From Phakellia ventilabrum (taxonomy: Eukaryota > Porifera > Demospongiae > Axinellida > Axinellidae): DNA of 64,000 bases. Below are positions 18,677 to 33,600 of the stretch, in pieces; within the stretch, counting starts at the first letter, position 1, and each line of letters opens with the position of its first letter. The stretch covers positions 2,297,201-2,361,200 of the forward strand of contig OY997388.1 in assembly GCA_963921505.1 (NCBI GenBank), read 5' to 3'. Position numbers and translations under genes: made by a program. A model generated the notes under the pieces. The model made no database searches and was not told the DNA's origin. It was given only the letters and a program-made list of their open reading frames with translations.

Positions 18677-21600
18677 CTGAGAATGAGGTGAAGTTGAAAT
18701 TGCAATGTCATGGTCAGCCTCAGTTGAATCAAAGAAATCTGCTACCACTGCACACCACACCCTACATACTAACAACTGTCGGTATTAAACCAAGTACCAG
18801 ATCTAATTAATGAATGAGTCCTCAACAGGAAGCTGCACCCACAATACAGTTGGTTCTAATTTTTGGCAGTACTTATTTCCTGTGTTATAATGAACAGAAC
18901 TGCTTCCCACAAACTTCAATTTGTATGATATGACTAGCTACATGCCAGCTGGTTATGTGCTACAAATGGGGAAATTTGCACCCATAAAGTAGCCGACTAT
19001 ACAGTACAACCCTAACAGAGAACACACTAATCCTCTCATAGCAGCCAGCAGTTCCGAAATGAGAACCTCAGAAGATACACACCATTCACTCATTCCAGTG
19101 TTACAGGTCATCACGTCAGATGAGTAATCATGCACTAAGTAATTACATGGAGGGATATCGCTAGGTTGGTGACATCAGTAGCCATGTTCCCAGGCTCTTG
19201 TCACACACAGTGGGGAGGGACAGGAATGAGGCTATGACATCACTACAGATAGGGTTTCCCCAAAGTTAATGAAATAAAGGAGCAGAGGTCACAAATTCCA
19301 TATTAGGTCAATTTTTTTAAAAGAAACCAATGTAGAGCTACACTAATCTTCATGTTGTGGTCTGACAACTTCTCTGTGTGTGAGTAATAGCTCCACAGAT
19401 ACATATTGCTAAATCTTGGTTGCTAGCATCTTCCCTGAGTACACAACTGTCAACTCACTTCAGTGCTGTCAGGCTCTGGTTGACTCTCAGAGCCTTACCA
19501 AGGGCCCTGGCTCCGACATCTGTTATTTGGTTTCTCCACAGACTGGGAAGAGACACAAATGGTCATACTGTGTGTAACACAGACCTCCAGTAACATGCAC
19601 TGTGTTCTCTCCAGGCAAGTGGAGGTACAGGCAGTCCATGGAACTTATCAGTAGTTTACAGGTCGTAAATCAGTATCCATGCACTAAGTAATTACATGGA
19701 GGGATATCGCTAGGCTGGTGACATCAGTAGCCATGTTCCCAGGCTCTTGTCACACACAGTGGGGAGGGACAGGAATGAGGCTATGACATCACTACAGATA
19801 GGGTTTCCCCAAAGTTAATGAAATAAAGGAGCAGAGGTCACAAATTCCATATTAGGTCAATGTTTCAAAGAAACCCATGTAGAACTAGAAGTTTGGGTCT
19901 GACAACTTCTCTGTGTGTGAGTAATAGCTCACAGATGGGGCAGTTCATAAAATATTCAAATGTTCAATTAATGGGGCAGTTCAGGGCCTAGAGAATACAC
20001 AAAGACAATAGTCACTCCAGTGGCGGATCTAGGATTTTGAAAAGGGGGGTTCCAGTATCACCAGTGGTGGGCATGAAAAAAGTGGGTGGGGGCAGGGCTA
20101 AAAAGTCGGATTGCAAAGCAGCCCTTCCCCCGGCGCAAAGCGTGAAATTTTTGTTACTAAGCTTTTTAAACGGCCAGGAATAGCTCTCATGGGGTCTTTA
20201 CAAATCAGAACTAGAAGTGCTCTTGGTAAAGTAGTACATGCAGTTGGCCTATGGCCGTTGACCTCGCTAACTCACCGTAAATGTGCTTGCCCGCGTATGT
20301 AGTTATGTTTACGCAGTAAAAACAAAGGCAGCCTTTCGAAAGAGGTGTTCCATGGAACCCATGGAACCCCCTCTAGATCCGCCACTGCACTCTGTTTAAT
20401 AATTATCTGTTTCACTGCTGAATTAATTTTCTGGCCACTTTTAAGCTTTTTAGACACAGTTTCAAGACTCTGATCCTGGCTAGATACAGAAAAACTGCTC
20501 TGACCATCCATGGCTGCCACCCCAGGCTAAGAGCTCCTACACATGGCTAGCCACTCCCACATGATGCTCGGTAGGAATGATCGAGACAGGAGCCAGTAAA
20601 CGGGTCTCACAATTTGCCCCAGAAATGGCACTGTTAGACCCAGAAATGCAGTTACTAGGCAAATGTAGGACATTGTGGGGCGAGCCTGAGCGAGTGTCTG
20701 TGCATTATATTAGCAAATGAGCATTTCAAAGTGGAAGTAAAACAACAGTGTTCGGATTGTATGACTAGATAGGGTTCACAGATACTGCAGTAACCACTCC
20801 AATTGTAGCGTGGATACTATTCTTACGAGACAGCCAGTTGTGAGAAGTAATAGGGGTGCTGTTGTATTGTGCATTAACAAGTTCGTGTTTGAATCATTGT
20901 AGTCTTGATTTGTGCTGAGACCTTACGTCCTATCTCTTACACTGAGGGAGAGGAGCCTTGTATCATGCTGCGATCACTTCTTTCATATTTTCATGTTCTA
21001 ATTCTCAATATTTATTTTATAAAAAGAACCTGTATCACGAGATAATTGTGCACGTAAATGGGAAAGTTTTGAGAGAGCGTAATCAAAATTCTGCACATAC
21101 AGCATGCTGGCCACAGTCAACTCCAACAATAGTACAAGCTACCTAGCTAATAACACTTGTCAAATTATAAGAGGGAACTTCTCTGAACTAGCTATATCAT
21201 ACAGAAACCTGTTGTACTATAGATTACTATGGTCAGCTGTGGCAGCAGACAAGACTGTGACATCCAGCAGTGTTAGAGTCTAAGCAAACATAAAGACAAG
21301 GTTGAAGATTGTGCTCAGTAACTAGGTTAAGTGTACCTGAAAACTAAATAATGGTTGGGCTGATCTCTTCATGCACACACAGCTGTTACATTAAAAAAAA
21401 CTGTACCTTGGCCTATTTGCAAACTTCCAGCAGCCATAAACCTAATGACGTAATGCTCTTTGCATATGTAATGCGTAATAAGCAAATATAGAATTTTGTA
21501 TTCAGATTCGGTAAGACGTACGTACCACACATATATATATATGGACGCGGGGGCAGAATTTGACTCGCTAGTGTGGGGCTCGCTCAGAGTCGCCCCAAAT

Positions 21601-24600
21601 AGCCCTAAAAAGGCTGCATGCACCACCAGGAGCACTGAGAACGACAAAAACAAGTAAATCTGCTACAAAAAATCCGCTGCCATCTTCAGAGCGGCCATTC
21701 CAGCGGGGATTGATTCTTCAATCCTGCCACCCACCCACCTCCATTACATGGTTTATATGCCAAAACTATCTTGCAATATATAGGCAGGAAATGACATCAT
21801 CAACCACGACTATACAAAAATATAATAATTAACCATTTAAATACAGAATTAAAATTCTGGCCATTCTTTATCAAGGCTGCACATGGAAAGCTAGCTAACA
21901 TCTCTGAAAAAACATGTTTGAAACAGGGGGTGGAGCCAAGTTCCTGTGTGCAGGATATGGCTTCCTGTGTCAGGGAAATACTGTGGTGAGGGACACATGT
22001 TGCATCCTATGGCTTCACTCAGAGAGGGTACAAAACTACCACTTATGCCCACCTCATCAGTGGAAGTAACTGAGGTCACTGGTCAGTGGTAAATCCACAT
22101 GTGTTAGAAATTGCAATTGAGCCCAGTGGTAACTCATACTATGACAAGTGAACTCACTCCAGTGTCTTCAGGGAGTGGTTGACATTCAGGGCTCCGGCCA
22201 GGGCAGCTGCTCCATCATCAGCGATGGCATTGTGCGAGAGACTGGAGGGAGGAATAACAGTGTATGAAATGAGATAGGGTCCACGTGTACAATGTCAAAG
22301 TGGGCCTGTGTCAACTACTGTCATAACAATTAGAGCATAACTGTCTAAGTCAGTAAAGATATCCTATAGACATGTATATTACAGTAGGTCATTACTCTCA
22401 TCACACACTGTGACAGTCCTGGGTAGGGGTGGCTGTTTGGAGGGTACTAATTAGGTGGGCTTACAGCCGCTACATCTCACTACAGTACATGTCTATGTGT
22501 ATCAGGCCAACTCTTATGTGGGCTGGGAATGAGGATAGTATATTTGTCAATATGTGCTGTAAAGGTTGCCATGGGAAGGCCTGGGACAGAGGCTAACCTA
22601 CAGTAGTTTGTCACACACACATAATGGGGCATGTACAAGTAGCTACACAACCTCTGCACTATCTAATGCTGAATGTGTGTGTGAATACACCCCTTTGTAT
22701 CAGTATCCAGTTTTGGATACTGATACAAAGGGGTGTAGTGCATATAGGCAAACTACACAAAGGATTTCCTCAGATAGCCAGGGCTTCATTTAAGGGGCAT
22801 TTGCTCCCCCCTTGGGAATTTTAACCCTTCATAAATTGAATACTGTTCACCATACGCACGGACCCCCAACATGTCTTCCAATGTGCTTTTGCCCCCACTT
22901 GGGGATTTCCTAGACGAACCCCTGATAGCCTCCAGGTCTTTGAACTAACTTACTCTGTTCCTATAGAGCACAATACATTTTACCCTCCAAGGGGTGTGAC
23001 CAACTTCCTGCAATCACTTCCTGTAGTTACTTCCTGTAATCTCTGTTAAGTCCTTCACACATTGAGCAAAATATTGCTAAAGCCAATCAAATATTGGCGG
23101 ATGGGCACTTACACAGTGGTGGGTGCCTGCTCAGAAAGACAGGACAGGTACAGTTACTGATATGAAAATACTGTATAGCGCCAAATTTTCGAGGGGAAAA
23201 GTTTTCGCGGATTGGTCGTCTGAAACATTTTGCAGAAATTAATTTCGCGGACATTGTCACAAATCACATATTAGGTCAATGTTTCAAAGAAACCCATGTA
23301 GAACTTCAAGTTTGGGTCTGACAACTTCTCTGTGTGTGAGTAATAGCTCACAGATGGGGCAGTTCATAAAATATTCAAATGTTCAATTAATGGGGCAGTT
23401 CAGGGCCTAGAGAATACACAAAGACAATAGTCACTCCAGTGGCGGATCTAGGATTTTGAAAAGAGGGGTTCCAGTATCACCAGTGGTGGGCATGAAAAAA
23501 GTGGGTGGGGGCAGGGCTAAAAAGTCGGATTGCAAAGCAGCCCTTCCCCCGGCGCAAAGCGTGAAATTTTTGTTACTAAGCTTTTTAAACGGCCAGGAAT
23601 AGCTCTCATGGGGTCTTTACAAATCAGTACTAGAAGTGCTCTTGGTAAAGTAGTACATGCAGTTGGCCTATGGCCGTTGACCTCGCTAACTCACCGTAAA
23701 TGTGCTTGCCCGCGTATGTAGTTATGTTTACGCAGTAAAAACAAAGGCAGCCTTTCGAAAGAGGTGTTCCATGGAACCCATGGAACCCCCTCTAGATCCG
23801 CCACTGCACTCTGTTTAATAATTATCTGTTTCACTGCTGAATTAATTTTCATAAACATAAAGACAAGGTTTATTATTGTGCTCAGTAACTAGGTTAAGTG
23901 TACCTGAAAACTAAATAATGGTTGGGCTGATCTCTTCATGCACACACAGCTGTTACATTAAAAAAAACTGTACCTTGGCCTATTTGCAAACTTCCAGCAG
24001 CCATAAACCTAATGACGTAATGCTCTTTGCATATGTAATGCGTAATAAGCAAATATAGAATTTTGTATTCAGATTCGGTAAGACGTACGTACCACACATA
24101 TATATATATGGACGCGGGGGCAGAATTTGACTCGCTAGTGTGGGGCTCGCTCAGAGTCGCCCCAAATAGCCCTAAAAAGGCTGCATGCACCACCAGGAGC
24201 ACTGAGAACGACAAAAACAAGTAAATCTGCTACAAAAAATCCGCTGCCATCTTCAGAGCGGCCATTCCAGCGGGGATTGATTCTTCAATCCTGCCACCGA
24301 CCCACCTCCATTACATGGTTTATATGCCAAAACTATCTTGCAATATATAGGCAGGAAATGACATCATCAACCACGACTATACAAAAATATAATAATTAAC
24401 CATTTAAATACAGAATTAAAATTCTGGCCATTCTTTATCAAGGCTGCACATGGAAAGCTAGCTAACACCTCTGAAAAAACATGTTTGAAACAGGGGGTGG
24501 AGCCAAGTTCCTGTGTGCAGGATATGGCTTCCTGTGTCAGGGAAATACTGTGGTGAGGGACACATGTTGCATCCTATGGCTTCACTCAGAGAGGGTACAA

Positions 24601-27600
24601 AACTACCACTTATGCCCACCTCATCAGTGGAAGTAACTGAGGTCACTGGTCAGTGGTAAATCCACATGTGTTAGAAATTGCAATTGAGCCCAGTGGTAAC
24701 TCATACTATGACAAGTGAACTCACTCCAGTGTCTTCAGGGAGTGGTTGACATTCAGGGCTCCGGCCAGGGCAGCTGCTCCATCATCAGCGATGGCATTGT
24801 GCGAGAGACTGGAGGGAGGAATAACAGTGTATGAAATGAGATAGGGTCCACGTGTACAATGTCAAAGTGGGCCTGTGTCAACTACTGTCATAACAATTAG
24901 AGCATAACTGTCTAAGTCAGTACAGATATCCTATAGACATGTATATTACAGTAGGTCATTACTCTCATCACACACTGTGACAGTCCTGGGTAGGGGTGGC
25001 TGTTTGGAGGGTACTAATTAGGTGGGCTTACAGCCGCTACATCTCACTACAGTACATGTCTATGTGTATCAGGCCAACTCTTATGTGGGCTGGGAATGAG
25101 GATAGTATATTTGTCAATATGTGCTGTAAAGGTTGCCATGAGAAGGCCTGGGACAGAGGCTAACCTACAGTAGTTTGTCACACACACATAATGGGGCATG
25201 TACAAGTAGCTACACAACCTCTGCACTATCTAATGCTGAATGTGTGTGTGAATACACCCCTTTGTATCAGTATCCAGTTTTGGATACTGATACAAAGGGG
25301 TGTAGTGCATGAAGGCAAACTACACGAAAGGATTTCCTCAGATAGCCAGGGCTTCATTTAAGGGGCATTTGCTCCCCCCCTTGGGAATTTTAACCCTTCA
25401 TAAATTGAATACTGTTCACCATACGCACGGACCCCCAACATGTCTTCCAATGTGCTTTTGCCCCCACTTGGGGATTTCCTAAACGAACCCCTGATAGCCT
25501 CCAGGTCTTTGAACTAACTTACTCTGTTCCTATAGAGCACAATACATTTTACCCTCCAAGGGGTGTGACCAACTTCCTGCAATCACTTCCTGTAGTTACT
25601 TCCTGTAATCTCTGTTAAGTCCTTCACACATTGAGCAAAATATTGCTAAAGCCAATCAAATATTGGCGGATGGGCACATACACAGTGGTGGGTGCCTGCT
25701 CAGAAAGACAGGACAGGTACAGTTACTGATATGAAAATACCGTATAGCGCCAAATTTTCGAGGGGAAAAGTTTTCGCGGATTGGTCGTCTGAAACATTTT
25801 GCAGAAATTAATTTCGCGGACTAAGGATTTTTATAGCCACGCCCATTCATTGTTAGTGTCGTAGTAGCGGATAGATTGCAACTATGCCATGCTCCCTATC
25901 TCAGCTTTTTATTCCGCTATGAACTTCGTGTGCGAACCTCTTTTTGGCGTTCACTAGAGTTAAAGCATGCGTCTCACCAACGTCTCAACTCCCCGTTAGC
26001 AGACGCGATGAAGATCGACGGTACTGCTTTTGAACCAGACCTACTATACAGATGACTGTCCCAGGAACTTATAACTAAAGCAGTGGTGGATCCAGGATCC
26101 TGAAAGGGGGTTTTCTGCGAGGGACGGTATGCCGTGTAATAAGTGATACAAGCACAGCTGAGGGCAGCACCCAGAGGTCTGTGAAGCAACTGAGAATCCA
26201 TGCAAAAAAAATTTCTGCATGACCTTTTCATCTCAGGAAGTGCTCTCGTGGCATTTTCAAATTCTACTACATTCGTACATGACACCAATAAACGAACGTC
26301 TATTTTTAATGTCAGTTCCAAGGCTAATAATGCTACTAGAATATAACAAACACTGTCTTACCACGCGACTGTCTACTTCACCTCACCAAAATCATGATGT
26401 GGAAATACATGTTGGTCCAGGGTCGCATACACACTGCAAGTCATGAACCGACTCACTGGACCAATGGCCAGTCCCATGGAGATAATCTTACCAACAATAC
26501 TAGCTAAGCACCTAGCGGGTATCTGGGCCACCCGACATGCGTGGTCTAGCATATGCTGGAGAGCGGTCAACTTTGCTTGGGGAACCTCTATCTGCCCTAG
26601 TTCCAAATCTACCACAAACCCAAGCCACGGCAGCCTCCGGATGGGTTCCCATATGGACTTAATAAGATGTACTACAAACCCAGCCCTAGCAAGGGTGGTA
26701 CGCACTAGCTCACTCGCTTCTAGGGCCTTTTGTCTGCCAGCAACTGCACACAGACCATCATCCAAGTACACCAAAATCCTCAGTCCTTTAGCGCGCCAGT
26801 AGCGCACAAGGGGGCGGAGTAGCTTTGTAAACATGTAGCATGCACTGGAGAGGCCAAACGGAAGGACTGTAAATACATAAAAATGCCCCTCCCAGGCAAA
26901 ACCAAGGTACTTGCAATGGGGTGGAGCAATGTCCGCATGGTGGTAACCCGACTTCAGGTCAAATGAAAAGAGATAATCACCTCTCTCAAATAGCAACATC
27001 GCGACCTGCAGGTCCTCATACTTAAATTTCTGCTTCCATAGAAACCTGTTCAAGTGCCGGAGGTTGATCACCAACCTCTTCTTGCCCCCACTACTCTCTA
27101 CTACAGACAGGGAACTACAAATAAATGGCTCACCGGGCACCTCCTTAATGCAATTACCCGCCAGGAAGTCGGCAACACTCTGCTGCACAAACTCGGCATG
27201 AAGGCTTGTCGATTTGTGGTTCCGGCAAGAAAATTGGGTTGGCTGAGACATGAGGGGCAACACATACCCCCCCTCAATGGTGTCTAGTACGGAAGCAGGC
27301 GCTTCGATCTCATCCCTGCTTTCCACTCAGCGGCCTTCTCGGCCTTCTCGAGCCGTTTTTCATCGCCGCTCCCGTTGGCCAGCTCATCCACTGTATATTC
27401 GGCCACCACCCCCCAGCCATACTTGGAGCGATCGGCAATCTTGATGAGCTTCTGGCACTCCGCCAGCAGCTTCATACCTTGGGCCAAGGACTCCTGCGCT
27501 CGCTTGAGCGCGGGCGATCTCCGGACGTCCGATAATTTGGCCTGGGCTTCCGTTGAAGCTCGCCTACTCTTCGTTGCCCTTGCGCCTGAACGCGTAGGGC

Positions 27601-30600
27601 TTGTCGTGTCGCACTCGCTTCAGTACTTTGGCGGCCACGTCCTCCTGCCCCTACTTCATCTCTCCGCGAACTTGTAGTCAATCATCTCCTTGGATGCATG
27701 AATCGCCGCCATGAGCTGTGCGAATTGGTTGTCAGATACCGCTGTCGAGGGACCCTCGCCGCCAGTTGCCATCACGAAACTCGGTAGGAAAACGGTGCAA
27801 CGAAACACGGCAGAGAAAGGGACAATAGAACGGCATGGACAAAAAGCGTGCACAAACTAGGAATGACGCCGCACTACACGTGGCAGCAATATATACCCCC
27901 CACCGCCACGTGTACCACACGTGACCCATACAATGTCATACATACTTCCGGGAGCATATTTTCTGTCTAATTCCTATGTCAAACGACAGAAAAGTATTTC
28001 ACACACAGCCAGGCTGAGGGTATACTGATACATGTGTAGGGCTTCACATGAAGGTTTAACCTGAGAGGGCAGAGTTCAATAGCAAATAACTGTCAACTCA
28101 CTTCAGTTCTGTCAGGCTCTGGTTGACTCTCAGAGCCTCACCAAGGGCCCTGGCTCCAACATCTGTTATTCGGTTACTCTGCAGACTCTGCAGACTGGGA
28201 AGAGACACAAATGGTCATACTGTGGGCAACACAGACCTCCAGTAACATGTACTGTGTTCTCTCCAGGCAAGTGGAGGTACAGGCAGTCCACGGAACTTAT
28301 CAGTAGTTTACAGGTCGTAAATCAGTAACCATGCACTAAGTAATTACATGGAGGGATATCGCTAGGTTGGTGACATCAGTAGCCATGTTCCCAGGCTCTT
28401 GTCACACACAGTGGGGAGCGACAGGAATGAGGCTATGACATCACTACAGATAGGGTTTCCCCAAAGTTAATGAAATAAAGGAGCAGAGGTCACAAATTCC
28501 ATATTAGGTCAATGTTTAAAAGAAGCCCATGTAGAACTACACAAATCTTCAAGTTTGGGTATGAGAACTTCTCTGTGTGTGAGTAATAGCTCACAGATGG
28601 GGCAATTCATAAAATATTCAAATGTTCATTAATGGGGCAGTTCAGGGCCTAGAGAATACACAAAGACAATAGTCACTCCAGTGGCGGATCTAGGATTTTG
28701 AAAAGGGGGGGTTCCAGTATGACCAGTGGTGGGCATGAAAAAAGTGGGTGGGGGCGGGGCTAAAAAATTGGGATGCAAAGCAGCCCTTCCCCTAGCCTCG
28801 TACCCAGGCATGCGCGAGAATTTACGGAATAGGGTCAGTAAATGTATCCATAAACGGTCTTAGTCACATGCCTAGGAGTAGTACGGAAACAGTATACGGT
28901 ATAGTAAGCGAAAGAACTAAAAAACAGACTTTCTACAGCTGAAAATGCAGTCACCCTTGGTAAAACGGCCTGTAATCATCTATCTGCTACGATTATGGTA
29001 GCTATCTTACCGTAAAGAGTCGGAAGCGCCTCTCTCCTGACAATGTTGTGAGCTGCTCGATTCTCTATCGCAGATCTGGCCTTCTAGGCTTTTCAGCGGC
29101 AAACAGGACCCAAGAGTTGAACTACCGCTCACTTTCTGGGCATCTATCTGGCGAAAAACCATTCTACAGACTAGCAGAATCAGCAAACTCGCTGCCATCA
29201 CCGATGATACGGAAATAAAACAGACGTATACGTATCGATTATACGGACCATTTCCAAACATACGCGGATTCCCAGGTTTTTCTGGGAATGGTCTCACGTG
29301 CGCAAACAGTGGATACCAGGCCACTCTTTTTTTCCCGCGTGGCCTGGGTACGAGGCTAAGTAGTAGGCTACCCTTCCCCCAACGCAAAGCGTGAAATTTT
29401 TGTTACTAAGCTTTTTAAACAGCCAGGAATAGCTCTCATGGGGTCTTTACAAATCAGTACTAGAAGTGCTCTTGGTAAAGTTGTGCATGCAGTTGGCCTA
29501 TGGCCGTTGACCTCGCTAACTCACCGTAAATGTGCTTGCCCGCGTATGTAGTTATGTTTACGCAGTAAAAACAAAGGCAGCCTTTCGAAAGAGGTGTTCC
29601 ATGGAACCCATGGAACCCCCTCTAGATCCGCCACTGTACTCTGTTTAATAATTATCTGTTTCACTGCTCAATTAATTTTCTGGCCATTTTAAGCTTTTTA
29701 GACACAGTTTCAAGACTCTGATCCTGGCTAGATACAGAAAAACTGCTCCGACCATCCATGGCGGCTACCCCAGGCTAAGAGCTCCTACACATGGCTAGCC
29801 ACTCCCACTTGATGCTCGGTAGGAATGATCGAGACAGGAGTCAGTACACGGGTCACACAATTTGCCCGAGAAATGGCACTGTTAGACCCAGAAATGCAGT
29901 TACTAGGCAAATGTAGGACATTGTGGGGCGAGCCTGAGCGAGTGTCTGTGCATTATATTAGCAAATGAGCATTTCAAAGTGGAAGTAAAACAACAGTGAT
30001 CGGATTGCATGACTAGATAGGGTTCACAGATACTGCAGTAACCACTCCAATTGTAGCGAGGATACTATTCTTACGAGACAGCCAGTTGTGAGAAGTAATA
30101 GGGGTGCTGTTGTATTGTGCATTAACAAGTTCGTGTTTGAATCATTGTAGTCTTGATTTGTGCTGAGACCTTACATCCTATCTCTTACACTGAGGGAGAG
30201 GAGCCTTGTATCATGCTGCGATCACTTCTTTCATGTTTTCATGTTCTAATTCTCCATATTTATTTTATTTATTTATAAAAAGAACCTGTATCACGAGATA
30301 ATTGTGCACGTAAACGGGAAAGTTTTGAGAGAGCGTAATCAAAATTCTGCACATACAGCATGCTGGCCACAGTCAACTCCAACAACAGTACAAGCTACCT
30401 AGCTAATAACACTTGTCAAATTATAAGAGGGAACTTCTCTGAACTAGCTGTATCATACAGAAACCTGTTGTACTATAGATTACTATGGTCAGCTGTGGCA
30501 GCAGACAAGACTGTGACATCCAGCAGTGTTAAAGTCTAAGCATACATAAAGACAAGGTTGAAGATTGTGCTCAGTAACTAGGTTAAGTGTACCTGAAAAC

Positions 30601-33600
30601 TAAATAATGGTTGGGCTGATCTCTTCATGCACACACAGCTGTTACCAAAAGTACATTAAAAAAAAACTGTACCTTGGCCTATTTGCAAACTTCCAGCAGC
30701 CATAAACCTAATGACGTAATGCTCTTTGCATATGTAATGCGTAATAAGCAAATATAGAATTTTGTATTCAGATTCGGTAAGACGTACGTACCACACATAT
30801 ATATATATGGACGCGGGGGCAGAATTTGACTCGCTAGTGTGGGGCTCGCTCAGAGTCGCCCCAAATAGCCCTAAAAAGGCTGCATGCACCACCAGGAGCA
30901 CTGAGAACGACAAAAACAAGTAAATCTGCTACAAAAAATCCGCTGCCATCTTCAGAGCGGCCATTCCAGCGGGGATTGATTCTTCAATCCTCCCACCGAC
31001 CCACCTCCATTACATGGTTTATATGCCAAAACTATCTTGCAATATATAGGCAGGAAATGACATCATCAACCACGACTATACAAAAATGTAATAATTATCC
31101 ATTTAAATACAGAATTAAAATTCTGGCCATTCTTTATCAAGGCTGCACATGGAAAGCTAGCTAACACCTCTGAAAAAACATGTTTGAAACAGGGGGTGGA
31201 GCCAAGTTCCTGTGAGCAGGATATGGCTTCCTGTGTCAGGGAAATACTGTGGTGAGGGACACGTGTTGCATCCTATGGCTTCACTCAGAGAGGGGACAAA
31301 ACTACCACTTATGCCCACCTCATCAGTGGAAGAAACTGAGGTCACTGGACAGTGATAAATCCACATGTGTTAGAAATTGCAATTCAGCCCAGTGGTAACT
31401 CATACTATGACAAGTGAACTCACTCCAGTGTCTTCAGGGAGTGGTTGACATTCAGGGCTCCGGCCAGGGCAGCTGCTCCATCGTTGGCGATGGTATTCCA
31501 ACTGAGACTGGAGGGAGGAATAACAGTGTATGAGGGTCCACGTGTACAATGTCAAAGTGGGCCTGTGTCAACTACTGTCATAACAATTAGAGCATAACTG
31601 TCTAAGTCAGTACAGACATCCCATAGACATGTATATTACAGTAGGTCATTACTCTCATCACACACTGTGACAGTCCTGGGCAGGGGTGGCTGTTTGGAGG
31701 GTAATAATTAGGTGGGCTTACAGCCGCTACATCTCACTACAGTACATGTCTATGTGTATCAGGCCAACTCTTATGTGGGCTGGGAATGAGGACAGTATAT
31801 TTGTCAAGATGTGCTGTAAAGGTTGCCATGGGAAGGCCTGGGACAGAGGCTAACCTACAGTAGTTTGTCACAAACACATAATGGGGCATGTACAAGTAGC
31901 TACACAACCTCTGCACTATCTAATGCTGAATATGTGTGTGAATACACCCCTTTGTATCAGTATCCAGTTTTGGACACTCACATAAAACCTAGGCACACTC
32001 AATTAGCATTAGCTAAACTGTGCATGGTATTTTCTATTGGGAGGTCATTCAGGGCATTTACAGGAAGCAGTAATGACTATTCCACTTGGAGGGCAAGAAT
32101 GTATTGTATTCTATAGTCACACTTGTGACATAGTCAACTGTAAGTGGTCAACAGGTCAAAGTGTGCCCAGAGCCAGAGTCAATCACCATAGATTGGATAA
32201 TCTGGGTGGGACCATGCATGCAGTGAAAGGTAAAGGCCTAAAATCAGCATGGCCACACCACGAAGAGAGTTGATCAAAGTTTTGACCTGTGGTTGCAGTT
32301 GTGACTCTCAAGTCTATAAGAGTGACCCCCCTTGTACTCTATGGAGAAACGGCAGTTTACAGCCCTAGAGAGTAACCATTGAGGAATCATATCATTGTTT
32401 ATGATAACATGCTAAGGTAGTGCATGTAGGCTAACTACACGAGAGGATTTCCTCAGATAGCCAGGGCTTCATTTAAGGGGGGGGGGGGGGAGCATTTGCT
32501 CCCCCCCTTGGGAATTTTAACCCTTCATAAATTGAATACTGTTCACCATACGCACGGACCCCCAACATGTCTTCCAATGTGCTTTTGCCCCCACTTGGGG
32601 ATTTCCTAAACGAACCCCTGATAGCCTCCAGGTCTTGGAACTAACTTACTCTGTTCCTATAGAGTACAATACATTTTACCCTCCAAGGGGTGTGACCAAC
32701 TTCCTGCAATCACTTCCTGTAGTTACTTCCTGTAATCACTGTTAAGTCCTTCACACATTGAGCAAAATATTGCTAAAGCCAATCAAATATTGGCGGATGG
32801 GCACTTACACAGTGGTGGGTGCCTGCTCAGAAAGACAGGACAGGTACAGTTACTGATATGAAAATACCGTATAGCGCCAAATTCTCGAGGGGAAAAGTTT
32901 TCGCGGATTGGTCGTCTGAAACATTTTGCAGAAATTAATTTAGCGGACTAAGGATTTTTATAGCCACGCCCATTCATTTTTAGTCTCGTAGTAGCGGATA
33001 GATTCCAACTATGCGATGCTCCCTATCTCAGCTTTTTATTCCGCTATGAACTTTGTGTGCGAACCTCTTTTTGGCGTTCACTAGAGTTAAAGCATGTGTC
33101 TCACCAACGTCTCAACTCCCCGTTAGCAGACGCGATGAAGATAGACGGTACTGCTTTTGAACCAGACCTACTATACAGACGACTGTCGCAGGAACTTATA
33201 ACTAAAGCAGTGGTGGATCCAGGATCCTGAAAGGGGGTTTTCTGCGAGGGACGGTATGCCGTGTAATAAGTGATACAAGCACAGCTGAGGGCAGCACCCA
33301 GAGGTCTGTGAAGCAACTGAGAATCCATGCAAAAAAAATTTCTGCATGACCTTTTCATCTCAGGAAGTGCTCTCGTGGCATTTTCAAATTCTACTACATT
33401 CGTACATGACATCAATAAACGAACGTCTATTTTTAATGTCAGTTCCAAGGCTAATAATGCTACTAGAATATAACAAACACTGTCTTACCACGCGACTGTC
33501 TACTTCACCTCACCAAAATCATGATGTGGAAATACATGTTGGTCCAGGGTCGCATACACACTGCAAGTCATGAACCGACTCACTGGACCAATGGCCAGTC

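Noticed and set aside
20111-20302. A 63-codon frame inside each hAT-like MITE of family 1
   Set aside because: No ATG, no transposase similarity, and it is preserved only because the units are recent copies.
21369-21720. A 94-codon minus-strand frame with a signal-peptide-like start (FLSFSVLLVVHAAF), kept in five units
   Set aside because: It has no ATG: the nearby ATG GCA GCG GAT frame meets TAG before the hydrophobic stretch. Conservation follows from recent duplication of the whole intron.
25974-26321. A 115-codon minus-strand frame kept in four units
   Set aside because: It reads through the terminal inverted repeat of the second hAT-like element and shares the fate of the duplicated unit; no family similarity.
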